38,869 bases of DNA, from NCBI GenBank assembly GCA_017882165.1, contig JADGPZ010000011.1, forward strand, positions 1 through 38,869, written 5' to 3'. Each line of letters begins with the position of its first letter. Within the stretch, counting starts at the first letter, position 1. The position numbers and the translations under genes are program-made. This document shows, piece after piece, positions 1 to 6,199 of the stretch. The notes beneath the pieces are model-generated. The model was not told the origin of the DNA, ran no database searches, and saw only the letters and a list, made by a program, of their open reading frames with translations. The stretch comes from Candidatus Kapaibacterium sp. Its GTDB lineage: Bacteria > Bacteroidota > Ignavibacteria > Palsa-1295.

Positions 1-234
1 GATGCTCTCAAGTGCTTCGGGTTGCAAGTATTTACGTACAGTCGGCAGCACTCGCTCCAGCTCCGCAATCTCGCTTTCGAGGATCGGGGCGCCGGCATCA
101 GCCGGCATCGTGCAGCATGCACCATGGCATACTTCGAGATCGCACGCAAACTCCACGCGCCCCAAAGCGAGATCGACTTCGAAGTGAGCCTGCTCGCCGT
201 AGATCGGAAGCTCGATGGATTTAGGGTCGGTCAT
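1..234 (-). CDS. DUF3109 family protein, N-terminal part (runs off the left edge)
   Basis: This is an open frame of 78 codons from an ATG at 234 to the window edge, so only the N-terminus is present. It reads MTDPKSIELPIYGEQAHFEV, then a motif VEFACDLEVCHGACC around residues 32-46, then a DAGAPI segment. The cysteine cluster (CDLxxCxGACC) followed by an acidic GAP segment is the signature of the DUF3109 / UPF0153-like putative zinc- or iron-chelating family, where an aromatic residue usually precedes CDL. No biochemical function is established for the family. It lies divergently from the lipoprotein gene at 343 and the two share a 108-bp intergenic region. The opposite-strand frame across this stretch is a shadow. 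The family assignment rests on the motif; the rest of the protein is not visible. Confidence 0.75.
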   Translation of the reverse strand, partial: MTDPKSIELPIYGEQAHFEVDLALGRVEFACDLEVCHGACCTMPADAGAPILESEIAELERVLPTVRKYLQPEALESI

Positions 235-342
235 GAGAGCCGCACAAGTGGAATTCAATTAGGTGAGTTCCATACTCGGGATTTAGCGGGGACCTCGCCG
301 GCCTTGCGCAACCTTAACTACCTTCGGGTGTTAACTCCTCAC

Positions 343-777
343 ATGAGAAGATTGACATTAGTTCTACTGCTTGCTGCATTGGCGACAGGCTGCCATTCGT
401 CCTCAACGGAGGTGAAGAATCCGGTCCCGGACACTGGACTGTTCGGGAAATGGAAATGGGTCATGAGCGCCGGTGGTTGGGGCGGACAAACGATTTTCCC
501 AGACAGCGGCACCGCCCAGTTTTGTACATTCAGCCCGGACAGCTCCATCGATTATAAATATGTACCTGATACTTCAAATCAAAGTTGGCATTGCCGATTC
601 TCCTTGCCGCGCCGTTATTCATTTATTTGGGGTGACACGGTTGCGTTCCTCTATCTGTCGGACACGACGCGCTATTGGGGTCGACCGCAGAGCTTAGTCC
701 AGCGGTCGCGCGATACGTTAGTAATGGCAGATGAAGCTTATGATGGATGGTTCGACTATTATGCGAGGACGAGGTAA
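343..777 (+). CDS. small lipoprotein, possibly lipocalin-like
   Basis: This gene encodes about 144 residues. The ATG at 343 is preferred because it begins a typical lipoprotein signal peptide: MRRLTLVLLLAALATGC, with lipobox LATG-C and acylation cysteine at residue 17. The frame stays open upstream to about position 22, but that extension would bury the signal sequence and runs antisense to the DUF3109 gene. After the signal come a Ser/Thr-rich linker and GLFGKWKWVMSAGGWGG, which resembles the start of small lipocalin-like lipoproteins (a G-x-W-x-W strand) common in Bacteroidota. The body is rich in aromatic residues and likely all-beta. The protein is probably anchored in the outer membrane or periplasm; its role is unknown. 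It converges on the next gene with a 16-bp gap and no visible terminator. Confidence 0.7.
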   Translation: MRRLTLVLLLAALATGCHSSSTEVKNPVPDTGLFGKWKWVMSAGGWGGQTIFPDSGTAQFCTFSPDSSIDYKYVPDTSNQSWHCRFSLPRRYSFIWGDTVAFLYLSDTTRYWGRPQSLVQRSRDTLVMADEAYDGWFDYYARTR

Positions 778-793
778 TCCATTGAATCGTCCC

Positions 794-2377
794 CTATCTC
801 GCGAGCGCGACCTTGGCCGTTGCAGACTTATCCCCATTTAACCGAACAATGTAGGCACCGTTCGGGACATCAGGCGGAATCCCGATCCGGTACTCCCCTG
901 CCCCATACTCCCCACTCAGCAACGATGCAACGCGCCGGCCAAGCATGTCGAACAATTCGATCGACACCCGCTCGTGATCCGCAAGTTGAAACGCTACCGA
1001 CGGACGGAGCCCATCACCCGTGATCCATAAACGGTCCTGGGCGGCGGGGATGCCACCCACCACGCCTGCGCTGGAAGCCGTATCCACAATTTGCGCCGTC
1101 CATACGCTGAGCAGCGAATCGTCCATCCGCATCCAGACCGGATACACGTGCCGGTCATAGGCGGTGATGCCAATGTAATCGCCAATGAATACTTTGGAGA
1201 ACGGCTCGAACGCGTTTTCGCTGATTTTCTCGTTGGTAAACGATTCGCCGCCATCGGCGGATCGAGCCAGATACACGTCGGTCATCGACACACTCCACGG
1301 CTGGCCACCGATATAATTGCGGCGGTCGTAAAAGACGATGTAGATCCGGCCTGTCACCGGATCGAGCGCCATGCTCGGGAAGAAGTGATGGTTCAGGGAC
1401 GAGTCATCATTCACGCGAATTTCCTTGCTCCATGTCGCGCCGTCGTTGGTCGAGCCCATGAAATAGACATCGGTCACGCCGCGCCGCTGATCGGACCACA
1501 TGATGTAGAGTCTGCCATAGTATGGAGATTGCGGATTGAGATCGGACGCCAGCATCGCGAATCCATTCGCACGCGAAATGCCCGGAACATCAAAGTTCCA
1601 GCCACCGGGCTGCTCGGCGATGATCCGGTCCTTGCCGAACGTTCTACCGCCATCGGTCGAGCGATCAAAATAAATATGCTGCCGCGCTTGCCAGGCGATG
1701 TTGATAGAGCCATCGGGGCTTGCGGCAGTTGTGATTCCCTCGACGGTATTACTGCTGTCAAGACAATCCCCGGCCGTGTCATCGACCCGAACGCGACCGG
1801 ACCAATTCTTACCACGATCGCTGCTCAAAGAGAAGTACATACGCGAGCTATCCAAGGGCAATGTGCTCGCATACTTATCAAACTCCGTCCATGAGGTGTA
1901 AAGCATACCTTTGGAAGCCGTCTGCGAGCGGTCGAGCGCAAGCCAGGCTTTATCCTGTTGTGTAGGCGGATCAAATCCAATCTCTGCCCCGTTATCGAAT
2001 GTGCGTCCGGCGTTGCTCGATCGTTGCACGACAATGCGCCAGAGGAATTGGGTATCCACCGGAGGCCAACCATGACCAGAAAGATGCTCGTAGTATAGGA
2101 TCCCCGAATCGTCAAACATCAGACAGGGATCGCCCCACACGCCAAGCGGCTGATCGATGTGCGTCATATCCCACGTCGCTCCGGCATTCGAGGATGTGAA
2201 GAGATAGCTGATGTTCGCGCCGACGGCAAGCTGATTCAGATTTTTAGGATTAAGGGCGATCGAGACCTCTTCAGGATCGCGCAGGCTCGGCTCGCTAATG
2301 CGAATATTTACCGGCTGGGCACGGAGTACCGGCACGCAGAGTATGAGAGCGATGAAAAACGAGACAAGCCTTAGCAT
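794..2377 (-). CDS. secreted Asp-box (sialidase-fold) protein with T9SS sorting domain
   Basis: This gene encodes 527 residues. It starts with a clear signal peptide (MLRLVSFFIALILCVPVLRAQ). The body carries at least five Asp-box motifs (S-x-D/N-x-G-x-T/S-W/F): SSNAGATW, SSDRGKNW, STDGGRTF, STNDGATW and SADGGESF. These mark turns of a beta-propeller of the sialidase/BNR superfamily. I see no convincing sialidase catalytic set, so enzymatic activity should not be assumed. The last ~75 residues (VSIELFDMLGRRVASLLSGE, then PNGAYIVRLNG) form a type A T9SS C-terminal sorting domain, so the protein is probably exported by T9SS and released or anchored at the surface. It is transcribed divergently from metH and is probably monocistronic. 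Confidence 0.85.
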   Translation of the reverse strand: MLRLVSFFIALILCVPVLRAQPVNIRISEPSLRDPEEVSIALNPKNLNQLAVGANISYLFTSSNAGATWDMTHIDQPLGVWGDPCLMFDDSGILYYEHLSGHGWPPVDTQFLWRIVVQRSSNAGRTFDNGAEIGFDPPTQQDKAWLALDRSQTASKGMLYTSWTEFDKYASTLPLDSSRMYFSLSSDRGKNWSGRVRVDDTAGDCLDSSNTVEGITTAASPDGSINIAWQARQHIYFDRSTDGGRTFGKDRIIAEQPGGWNFDVPGISRANGFAMLASDLNPQSPYYGRLYIMWSDQRRGVTDVYFMGSTNDGATWSKEIRVNDDSSLNHHFFPSMALDPVTGRIYIVFYDRRNYIGGQPWSVSMTDVYLARSADGGESFTNEKISENAFEPFSKVFIGDYIGITAYDRHVYPVWMRMDDSLLSVWTAQIVDTASSAGVVGGIPAAQDRLWITGDGLRPSVAFQLADHERVSIELFDMLGRRVASLLSGEYGAGEYRIGIPPDVPNGAYIVRLNGDKSATAKVALAR

Positions 2378-2420
2378 TCACAAGACTGAACTTTGAACAC
2401 CGCACTGCCGTTTCCCGAAC

Positions 2421-2476
2421 CGCGTGGTGCTTTGACCGATAGCTTGCCGCCACGATAAATAATGAGCTAAAGCGTC
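2421..2476 (+). promoter_or_regulatory. SAM-II (SAM-alpha) riboswitch aptamer in the metH leader
   Basis: The leader has the layout of the SAM-II H-type pseudoknot. Stem P1 is CGTGGTG (2423-2429) pairing with CGCCACG (2448-2454). The loop begins with TTTGACCGA, matching the conserved UUU-x-ACCG of SAM-II loops. The 3' tail reads ATAAAT (2455-2460) and then GAGCTAAAG (2464-2472), matching the conserved AUAAA ... GCUAAA tail. The pseudoknot can form between GCTTG (2442-2446) and TGAGC (2463-2467). SAM-II riboswitches are known to repress methionine and SAM biosynthesis genes, and the next gene is methionine synthase. A weak promoter candidate, GAACTTTG (2388-2395, one mismatch to TAnnTTTG), lies just upstream. 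The class call is from memory of the consensus, not from a covariance-model search. Confidence 0.7.
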
Positions 2477-2492
2477 GACGCAAAGAATATTG

Positions 2493-2540
2493 AACCCGGA
2501 GCGTCGGCCTGTGCGGTCGCCTTCGGGTTTTTCTATTTTC
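2493..2540 (+). terminator. terminator-like hairpin between the riboswitch and the metH start
   Basis: AACCCG (2493-2498) pairs with CGGGTT (2524-2529) and GCG (2501-2503) pairs with CGC (2518-2520). A T-rich run TTTTTCTATTTT follows, ending one base before the metH ATG. No gene ends upstream on this strand, so a terminator here makes sense only as an attenuator acting on the leader RNA. An alternative pairing of CGACGC (2476-2481) with GCGTCG (2501-2506) would break the hairpin and could act as an antiterminator next to the SAM-II tail. Confidence 0.6.
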
Positions 2541-2541
2541 A

Positions 2542-4473
2542 ATGTCAGAACAAGAGCTTACCTGCACCTACGATCCGCTGAAGGAATTCCTCGCGCACTA
2601 CGCCGATGCGAAATCGGTGAAAAGCGAGACGTCGTCCTACGCGAACATGACGATCGAGGAGAAGCTCAAGCAGCGGATCATCGATGGCGATCGGCTTGGA
2701 CTCGATGACGATCTCCGCGCGGCAATGGGGATCGGGTCGGCGGTCAGGCCGGAGGCACCGACCTACTCCGCACTTCAGATCATCAACGACATTCTGCTCG
2801 GCGGCATGAAGGTCGTCGGCGAGCTGTTTGGCGCAGGCGAAATGCAGCTTCCGTTCGTGCTCCAATCGGCCGAGACGATGAAGGCCGCCGTCCGATTCCT
2901 TGAGCCCTTCATGGAAAAGTTGGAGGGTGAGCAGTCGAAAGGTGTGATGGTCCTCGCAACGGTCAAGGGCGATGTGCATGACATCGGCAAGAACCTCGTC
3001 GATATTATCCTCACGAATAACGGTTACCGCGTTGTCAATCTTGGCATTAAAGTCGCGCTCGAACCGATGCTGGATGCCGTCACGCGCGAGCGTGCGGACG
3101 CGCTCGGTATGTCCGGCCTGCTCGTGAAATCGACCGCCATCATGAAGGAAAACCTCGAAGTGATGGAGTCGCGGAACATCCGGATTCCGGTCGTGCTCGG
3201 CGGTGCGGCTCTCACGCGGAAATTTGTCGAGAAAGACTTGCGCGCGCTTTACAACGGCCCTCTCTCCTACGCGCAGGATGCCTTCGATGGTCTTCACTTC
3301 ATGGAGCAACTAAAGAACCCGGCAGCGGTCGCAACCGCGTCCATTTCGTCCATCGTGTCCACTCCGTCCACTGAGAGCGCCGATGATTTCGAAGAAGAAC
3401 TCGACAACGCCACCGGCGCCGATTCCAAGATAGTGATGGCCAGCCGCGTGCTGCCGTGGTTGCAACATCCGAAGCAAACAACCTCTGGAGCGGAGAAGAG
3501 CGTCGAACTCGAAGCGATGGAAGAAGAGATCGCGGTTTTCCCGATCGCCGTCCGCACGATCGAGACTGCTGAAGGCACCGAGAAACTTGTCCGCACCAGC
3601 ATGACGCCGCACGATAATCTGGTACCCACTCCGCCCTTCTGGGGCTCCCGTGTCGTCGAAGACATCAAGCTTGAGAAGGTCTGGGAATACCTGAACGAAG
3701 TTGCCCTCTTCCGCGGACAGTGGCAGATGAAGCGCGGCAAGAAATCGCCGGAGGAATTTGCGAAGCAGGTCGAGGAAGTCGCCCGGCCAAAGCTCGCGGA
3801 GTTCAAGCTCCGCGCCAAACGCGATCGTGTGCTCGCGCCGAAAGTGGCCTATGGATATTTTCCCTGCTATTCGGAAGGCGAGGATCTGGTGGTTCTCCGA
3901 CCAAAAGACCAATCGGACCTATTCGACCGATGGGACCAATTTGTCCTATCTGACTTGGAAGAGTGGACTCGCTTCACCTTCCCGCGCCAGCCAACGGCGC
4001 GGCGGCTCTGCATTTCCGACTTCTACCTGCCGAAAGAAGAAGCCGAGCGGCAAGGCCGGACGGATGTGGTTGCGTTCTCCGCCGTCACGGTCGGCCGAGA
4101 GGCCAGCCTTTACACGGCAAAGCTCTTCGAGGCAAATGAATACTCCGACTACCTCTTCATGCACGGGCTTTCGGTTGAGACGGCCGAGGCACTGGCTGAG
4201 TATTGGCACAAAATCGTCCGCACCGAACTTGGCATTGCCGATCACGATGCCCCCGAAATTACCCGGCTCTTCAGCCAGGGCTACCAAGGCTCCCGCTTCT
4301 CCTTCGGGTATCCGGCGTGCCCGAATCTGGAAGACCAAACTAAGCTTTTCGAACTCATCCGGCCCGAGCGCATCGGCATCACACTCACCGAGGAGTACCA
4401 TCTGGAGCCGGAACAATCGACGACGGCCATCATCGCCCACCACCCCAGCGCGAAGTATTTCGCCATTAAATGA
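2542..4473 (+). CDS. metH: methionine synthase, C-terminal half (cobalamin-binding and reactivation domains)
   Basis: This gene encodes 643 residues, against about 1200 for full-length MetH. Residues ~1-130 match the cap helical domain (GGMKVVGELFGAGEMQLPFV). Residues ~130-260 are the cobalamin Rossmann domain with the base-off/His-on motif D144-x-H146-x-x-G149 (VKGDVHDIGKN). Residues ~350-643 are the SAM-dependent reactivation domain, with HGLSVETAEALAEYW, RFSFGYPACPN and EEYHLEPEQST near the end. The homocysteine and methyltetrahydrofolate domains are absent and not encoded just upstream, so a second protein elsewhere would have to supply them. The sequence resembles the actinobacterial/cyanobacterial MetH type. 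Two repeat-like segments lie in the frame (3338-3373 and 3907-3951). No Shine-Dalgarno sequence is visible. Control is probably through the SAM-II leader. Confidence 0.88.
   Translation: MSEQELTCTYDPLKEFLAHYADAKSVKSETSSYANMTIEEKLKQRIIDGDRLGLDDDLRAAMGIGSAVRPEAPTYSALQIINDILLGGMKVVGELFGAGEMQLPFVLQSAETMKAAVRFLEPFMEKLEGEQSKGVMVLATVKGDVHDIGKNLVDIILTNNGYRVVNLGIKVALEPMLDAVTRERADALGMSGLLVKSTAIMKENLEVMESRNIRIPVVLGGAALTRKFVEKDLRALYNGPLSYAQDAFDGLHFMEQLKNPAAVATASISSIVSTPSTESADDFEEELDNATGADSKIVMASRVLPWLQHPKQTTSGAEKSVELEAMEEEIAVFPIAVRTIETAEGTEKLVRTSMTPHDNLVPTPPFWGSRVVEDIKLEKVWEYLNEVALFRGQWQMKRGKKSPEEFAKQVEEVARPKLAEFKLRAKRDRVLAPKVAYGYFPCYSEGEDLVVLRPKDQSDLFDRWDQFVLSDLEEWTRFTFPRQPTARRLCISDFYLPKEEAERQGRTDVVAFSAVTVGREASLYTAKLFEANEYSDYLFMHGLSVETAEALAEYWHKIVRTELGIADHDAPEITRLFSQGYQGSRFSFGYPACPNLEDQTKLFELIRPERIGITLTEEYHLEPEQSTTAIIAHHPSAKYFAIK
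3338..3373 (+). repeat. GTCCA-type short tandem repeat inside metH
   Basis: Four imperfect units of the form CGTCCAT/CT occur in a row (CGTCCATTT, CGTCCATCG, TGTCCACTC, CGTCCACTG). They encode a low-complexity Ser/Thr/Ile stretch (SISSIVSTPST) in the linker between the cobalamin and activation domains. The same unit style recurs in the inverted repeat at 18128-18212. It is probably an interspersed repeat tolerated in a flexible linker. Confidence 0.5.
3907..3951 (+). repeat. GGACCTATTCG-type interspersed repeat inside metH
   Basis: This segment is made of degenerate units of the kind AATCGGACCTATTCGACCG and ATGGGACCAATTTGTCCTAT. The core GGACCTATTCG also occurs at 38134-38144 upstream of sprA, in a similar context. 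Here it is in frame and encodes about 15 extra residues (QSDLFDRWDQFVLSD) in the activation domain, in what is a short loop in ordinary MetH. A small stem ATCGG/CCGAT is possible inside it. Confidence 0.55.
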
Positions 4474-4474
4474 A

Positions 4475-4498
4475 CACCCCATGTGTGTTTTTGGGGTG
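4475..4498 (+). terminator. hairpin just after metH
   Basis: CACCCCA (4475-4481) and TGGGGTG (4492-4498) form a perfect 7-bp stem with a 10-nt T-rich loop, starting one base after the metH stop codon (4471-4473). There is no U-run after it, so it is either a weak terminator or an mRNA 3'-end stabiliser. Confidence 0.3.
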
Positions 4499-4611
4499 AC
4501 CGCCCGATTTTCTTCGTAAATTTACAGTCCGGGATTGGAGCGCTACTGACCAATCCGCAACGTCAATATGAATTTTTTGGGATTCCGGCACACCGGAGTT
4601 CCTACCCCCAC

Positions 4612-5256
4612 ATGATTCGCATCCTGATTGCGGACGATCACGCAATCGTCCGCGAAGGCTTGAAGCAGATCGTCGCGCAGACGATGGACATCGTTGTTGC
4701 CGGCGAAGCTTCGAACGCCGCCGAGACGCTCGAAATGGTGCGCAAGCTGCCGATCGACTTGCTGCTCCTCGATATTTCCATGCCCGGCCGCTCCGGGCTG
4801 GATGTGCTCGTCGAGATCAAACGCGACCTGCCAGAGATCCCCGTGCTGATCCTGAGCCTCCACCCGGAAGATCAATACGCGCTCCGGATGCTAAAGGCCG
4901 GCGCATCGGGATACGTCACGAAGGAAAGCGCTTCCGATCAGCTCATTCATGCCATTCGCAAAGTCGCGAGCGGCGGAAAGTACATGTCCATGCCGCTGGC
5001 CGAGAAGCTCGTATTCGGAATGGTTAAGGACAAGGGACTCGCTCCGCACGAGATTCTATCAAACCGCGAGTTCCAGGTCTTTCGCATGATTGCAGGCGGC
5101 AAAACCGTCGGCGAAATCGCGGACGAACTCTCCTTATCGGCAAAGACGATCTCCACGAACCGCGCTCGTATCATGGAGAAGATGGGCCTCCGCAACAACG
5201 CAGAGTTCACGCAGTACGCGATCAGCCACAAGCTACTCGAGGCTTCGATGGCCTAA
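4612..5256 (+). CDS. NarL/FixJ-family response regulator
   Basis: This gene encodes 214 residues from the ATG at 4612. That start gives the standard receiver opening MIRILIADDHAIVREGLKQI; the frame is open further upstream but has no homologous sequence. The receiver domain (1-~120) has the acidic pair D8/D9, phospho-acceptor D54 (LLLLDISMPG), switch S82 and K104 (GYVTKESASD). The C-terminal LuxR-type HTH (~148-210) reads LSNREFQVFRMIAGGKTVGE and then LSLSAKTISTNRARIMEKMG. It would bind DNA as a phosphorylation-dependent dimer. No histidine kinase is in the window, so it is an orphan here and its signal is unknown. A weak promoter candidate (TAAATTTA near 4515) lies about 100 bp upstream. Confidence 0.9.
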   Translation: MIRILIADDHAIVREGLKQIVAQTMDIVVAGEASNAAETLEMVRKLPIDLLLLDISMPGRSGLDVLVEIKRDLPEIPVLILSLHPEDQYALRMLKAGASGYVTKESASDQLIHAIRKVASGGKYMSMPLAEKLVFGMVKDKGLAPHEILSNREFQVFRMIAGGKTVGEIADELSLSAKTISTNRARIMEKMGLRNNAEFTQYAISHKLLEASMA

Positions 5257-5333
5257 GCGAGCGCTTGAGCATGTAGGACAAAGCCCTACAAATTGTTGCC
5301 CAAAATCCTACTGAATTTACCGTAATACGCCGA

Positions 5334-5365
5334 TTTCAAAACACGGGCCTAATCCGTTATATTTG
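5334..5365 (+). promoter_or_regulatory. Bacteroidota-type promoter for the ncRNA candidate
   Basis: TATATTTG at 5358-5365 is a perfect match to the -7 consensus TAnnTTTG. It lies 20 nt downstream of TTTC at 5334-5337, three of four matches to the -33 TTTG box. Transcription would begin near 5371 and read away from the response-regulator gene into a non-coding stretch. Confidence 0.55.
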
Positions 5366-5370
5366 TAACG

Positions 5371-5530
5371 CAAGAAACATTCGGTACCCCCGAGTCGCCT
5401 TGTTCACGCGAAAGCGTGAAGGGATCAGCTCCGGCGGCAACGCTTGGGATGATTTCACTTTTCTCTTACCCATATTGACGGACCAGGCCCCCGGCTCGCT
5501 CCCCAAGTGAGAGCCCGGGGTCATTTTTTT
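5371..5530 (+). ncRNA. candidate structured small RNA of ~160 nt
   Basis: A consensus promoter precedes this stretch and an intrinsic terminator ends it, with no credible reading frame between. The 5' part folds into a compact element. CCGAG (5390-5394) pairs with CTTGG (5443-5447). TCGCC (5395-5399) pairs with GGCGG (5433-5437), with a 5-nt bulge on the 3' side. Inside sits a perfect 7-bp hairpin TTCACGC-GAAA-GCGTGAA (5403-5420) capped by a GNRA tetraloop. A pyrimidine-rich unpaired stretch follows (~5450-5470), which could be a target-pairing site. It does not match the tmRNA, SRP RNA, RNase P or common riboswitch signatures I know. The next gene is on the other strand, so it is unlikely to be a cis leader. 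Confidence 0.45.
5488..5530 (+). terminator. Rho-independent terminator of the ncRNA candidate
   Basis: CCCCCGGCTC (5488-5497) pairs with GAGCCCGGGG (5511-5520), a 10-bp stem with one C-C mismatch. The loop is 13 nt and a run of seven T follows at 5524-5530. The strength and U-run are typical of an intrinsic terminator. Confidence 0.75.
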
Positions 5531-5554
5531 AAAGCATTTTTCGCGAACGCGAAT

Positions 5555-5576
5555 GCCAGGGCAGCTTTGCCCTGGC
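5555..5576 (-). terminator. hairpin downstream of the XRE regulator gene
   Basis: GCCAGGGCA and TGCCCTGGC form a perfect 9-bp stem with a 4-nt loop. It lies 24 bp past the end of the minus-strand gene at 5601. On that strand no clear U-run follows, so termination is likely but not certain. A small TTCGCG/CGCGAA palindrome sits beside it (5539-5552). Confidence 0.4.
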
Positions 5577-5600
5577 GAATCGCTCCAGCAGTCTGCGCGC

Positions 5601-5888
5601 TTATTCGGGAATCTCTTTCGGTCCGCCCGGAGTAGGCGCAAAGGCCAGCTTGAAGCCAAGCAATCCCAGAATCTGCTCGAGCTTTTCGAGTGAGAAATGC
5701 CTGCGCTTCGCCAGAACGTTCGAGAGCGTCCCGCTATCAATGCCCATCTGCTTGCAGAGGCGGTAGCGTGTCAAGCCACGCTCGTTGTGGGCGCGGTCAA
5801 GTAGTTCGCGGAGATCGTCGCGGTAATCGCGGCCACCCGTGCCGATCGGGCCTTCGGTTGCTGGTGCTGTGGTTCCTTGTGCGTTCAT
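5601..5888 (-). CDS. small XRE-family helix-turn-helix regulator
   Basis: This gene encodes 95 residues. Residues ~22-85 fit the Cro/C1-type HTH: DLRELLDRAHNERGLTRYRL, then LCKQMGIDSGTLSNVLAKRR as the turn and recognition helix, then LSLEKL-like helix 4 (FSLEKLEQILGLLGF). The N-terminal 20 residues are Thr/Gly-rich and probably disordered, and the tail is Pro/Gly-rich. It is likely a dimeric DNA-binding repressor. No toxin-like partner gene lies beside it, so an antitoxin role is not supported by context. A sigma70-like TATACT stands upstream on the same strand (about 5900). Its targets are unknown; the nearby pfkA and tolC palindromes are worth testing as sites but nothing links them directly. 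Confidence 0.75.
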   Translation of the reverse strand: MNAQGTTAPATEGPIGTGGRDYRDDLRELLDRAHNERGLTRYRLCKQMGIDSGTLSNVLAKRRHFSLEKLEQILGLLGFKLAFAPTPGGPKEIPE

Positions 5889-6199
5889 TGTAGGTGTAGA
5901 GTATAAGTAATGCAGTTATAGTGCATGGGCCTGTCCCCACGCAAAATTACAAACACGAACTTTGCACAGAAAAAGCCCTTTCACGAAAAATATTTCTCTC
6001 CATCTGCTTTGCCGTAAGACACGCGGACTCGTGCGGACGTTTGCGCTTCATGATTCTCCTTCACATAGACAGAACTTTCTTCCGCCAGAAAGAAATGCCG
6101 AATTTCTTTAATTTCTCTCTTTTGAATTGTCATTTCATGAACGCCCAAAACCGCGTTCCCGAAATTTCAAAATATCCTAAGATTCTCTCGCATCGAACC
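5889..6199. other. 311-bp intergenic region, AT-rich
   Basis: I see no credible gene here. A 97-codon plus-strand frame (5921-6214) overlaps the 3' end of the next gene and has no recognisable features, so I leave it out. The left part holds the promoter region of the XRE gene. A small stem AAAGAAAT/ATTTCTTT (6089-6109, 5-nt loop) lies about 90 bp beyond the stop of the large secreted-protein gene and may help end its transcript. Confidence 0.5.

Noticed and set aside
22-342. N-terminal extension of the small lipoprotein
   Set aside because: It would place a lipoprotein signal in mid-protein and overlaps the DUF3109 gene on the other strand.
2378-2541. cobalamin riboswitch in front of metH
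   Set aside because: The leader has no B12-box and is too short; the SAM-II features explain it better.
5371-5530. small RNA as tmRNA, SRP RNA, RNase P RNA or a known riboswitch
   Set aside because: I cannot find the conserved core motifs of any of these in the sequence.
5601-5888. XRE protein as antitoxin of a toxin-antitoxin pair
   Set aside because: No small toxin-like reading frame lies next to it on the same strand.
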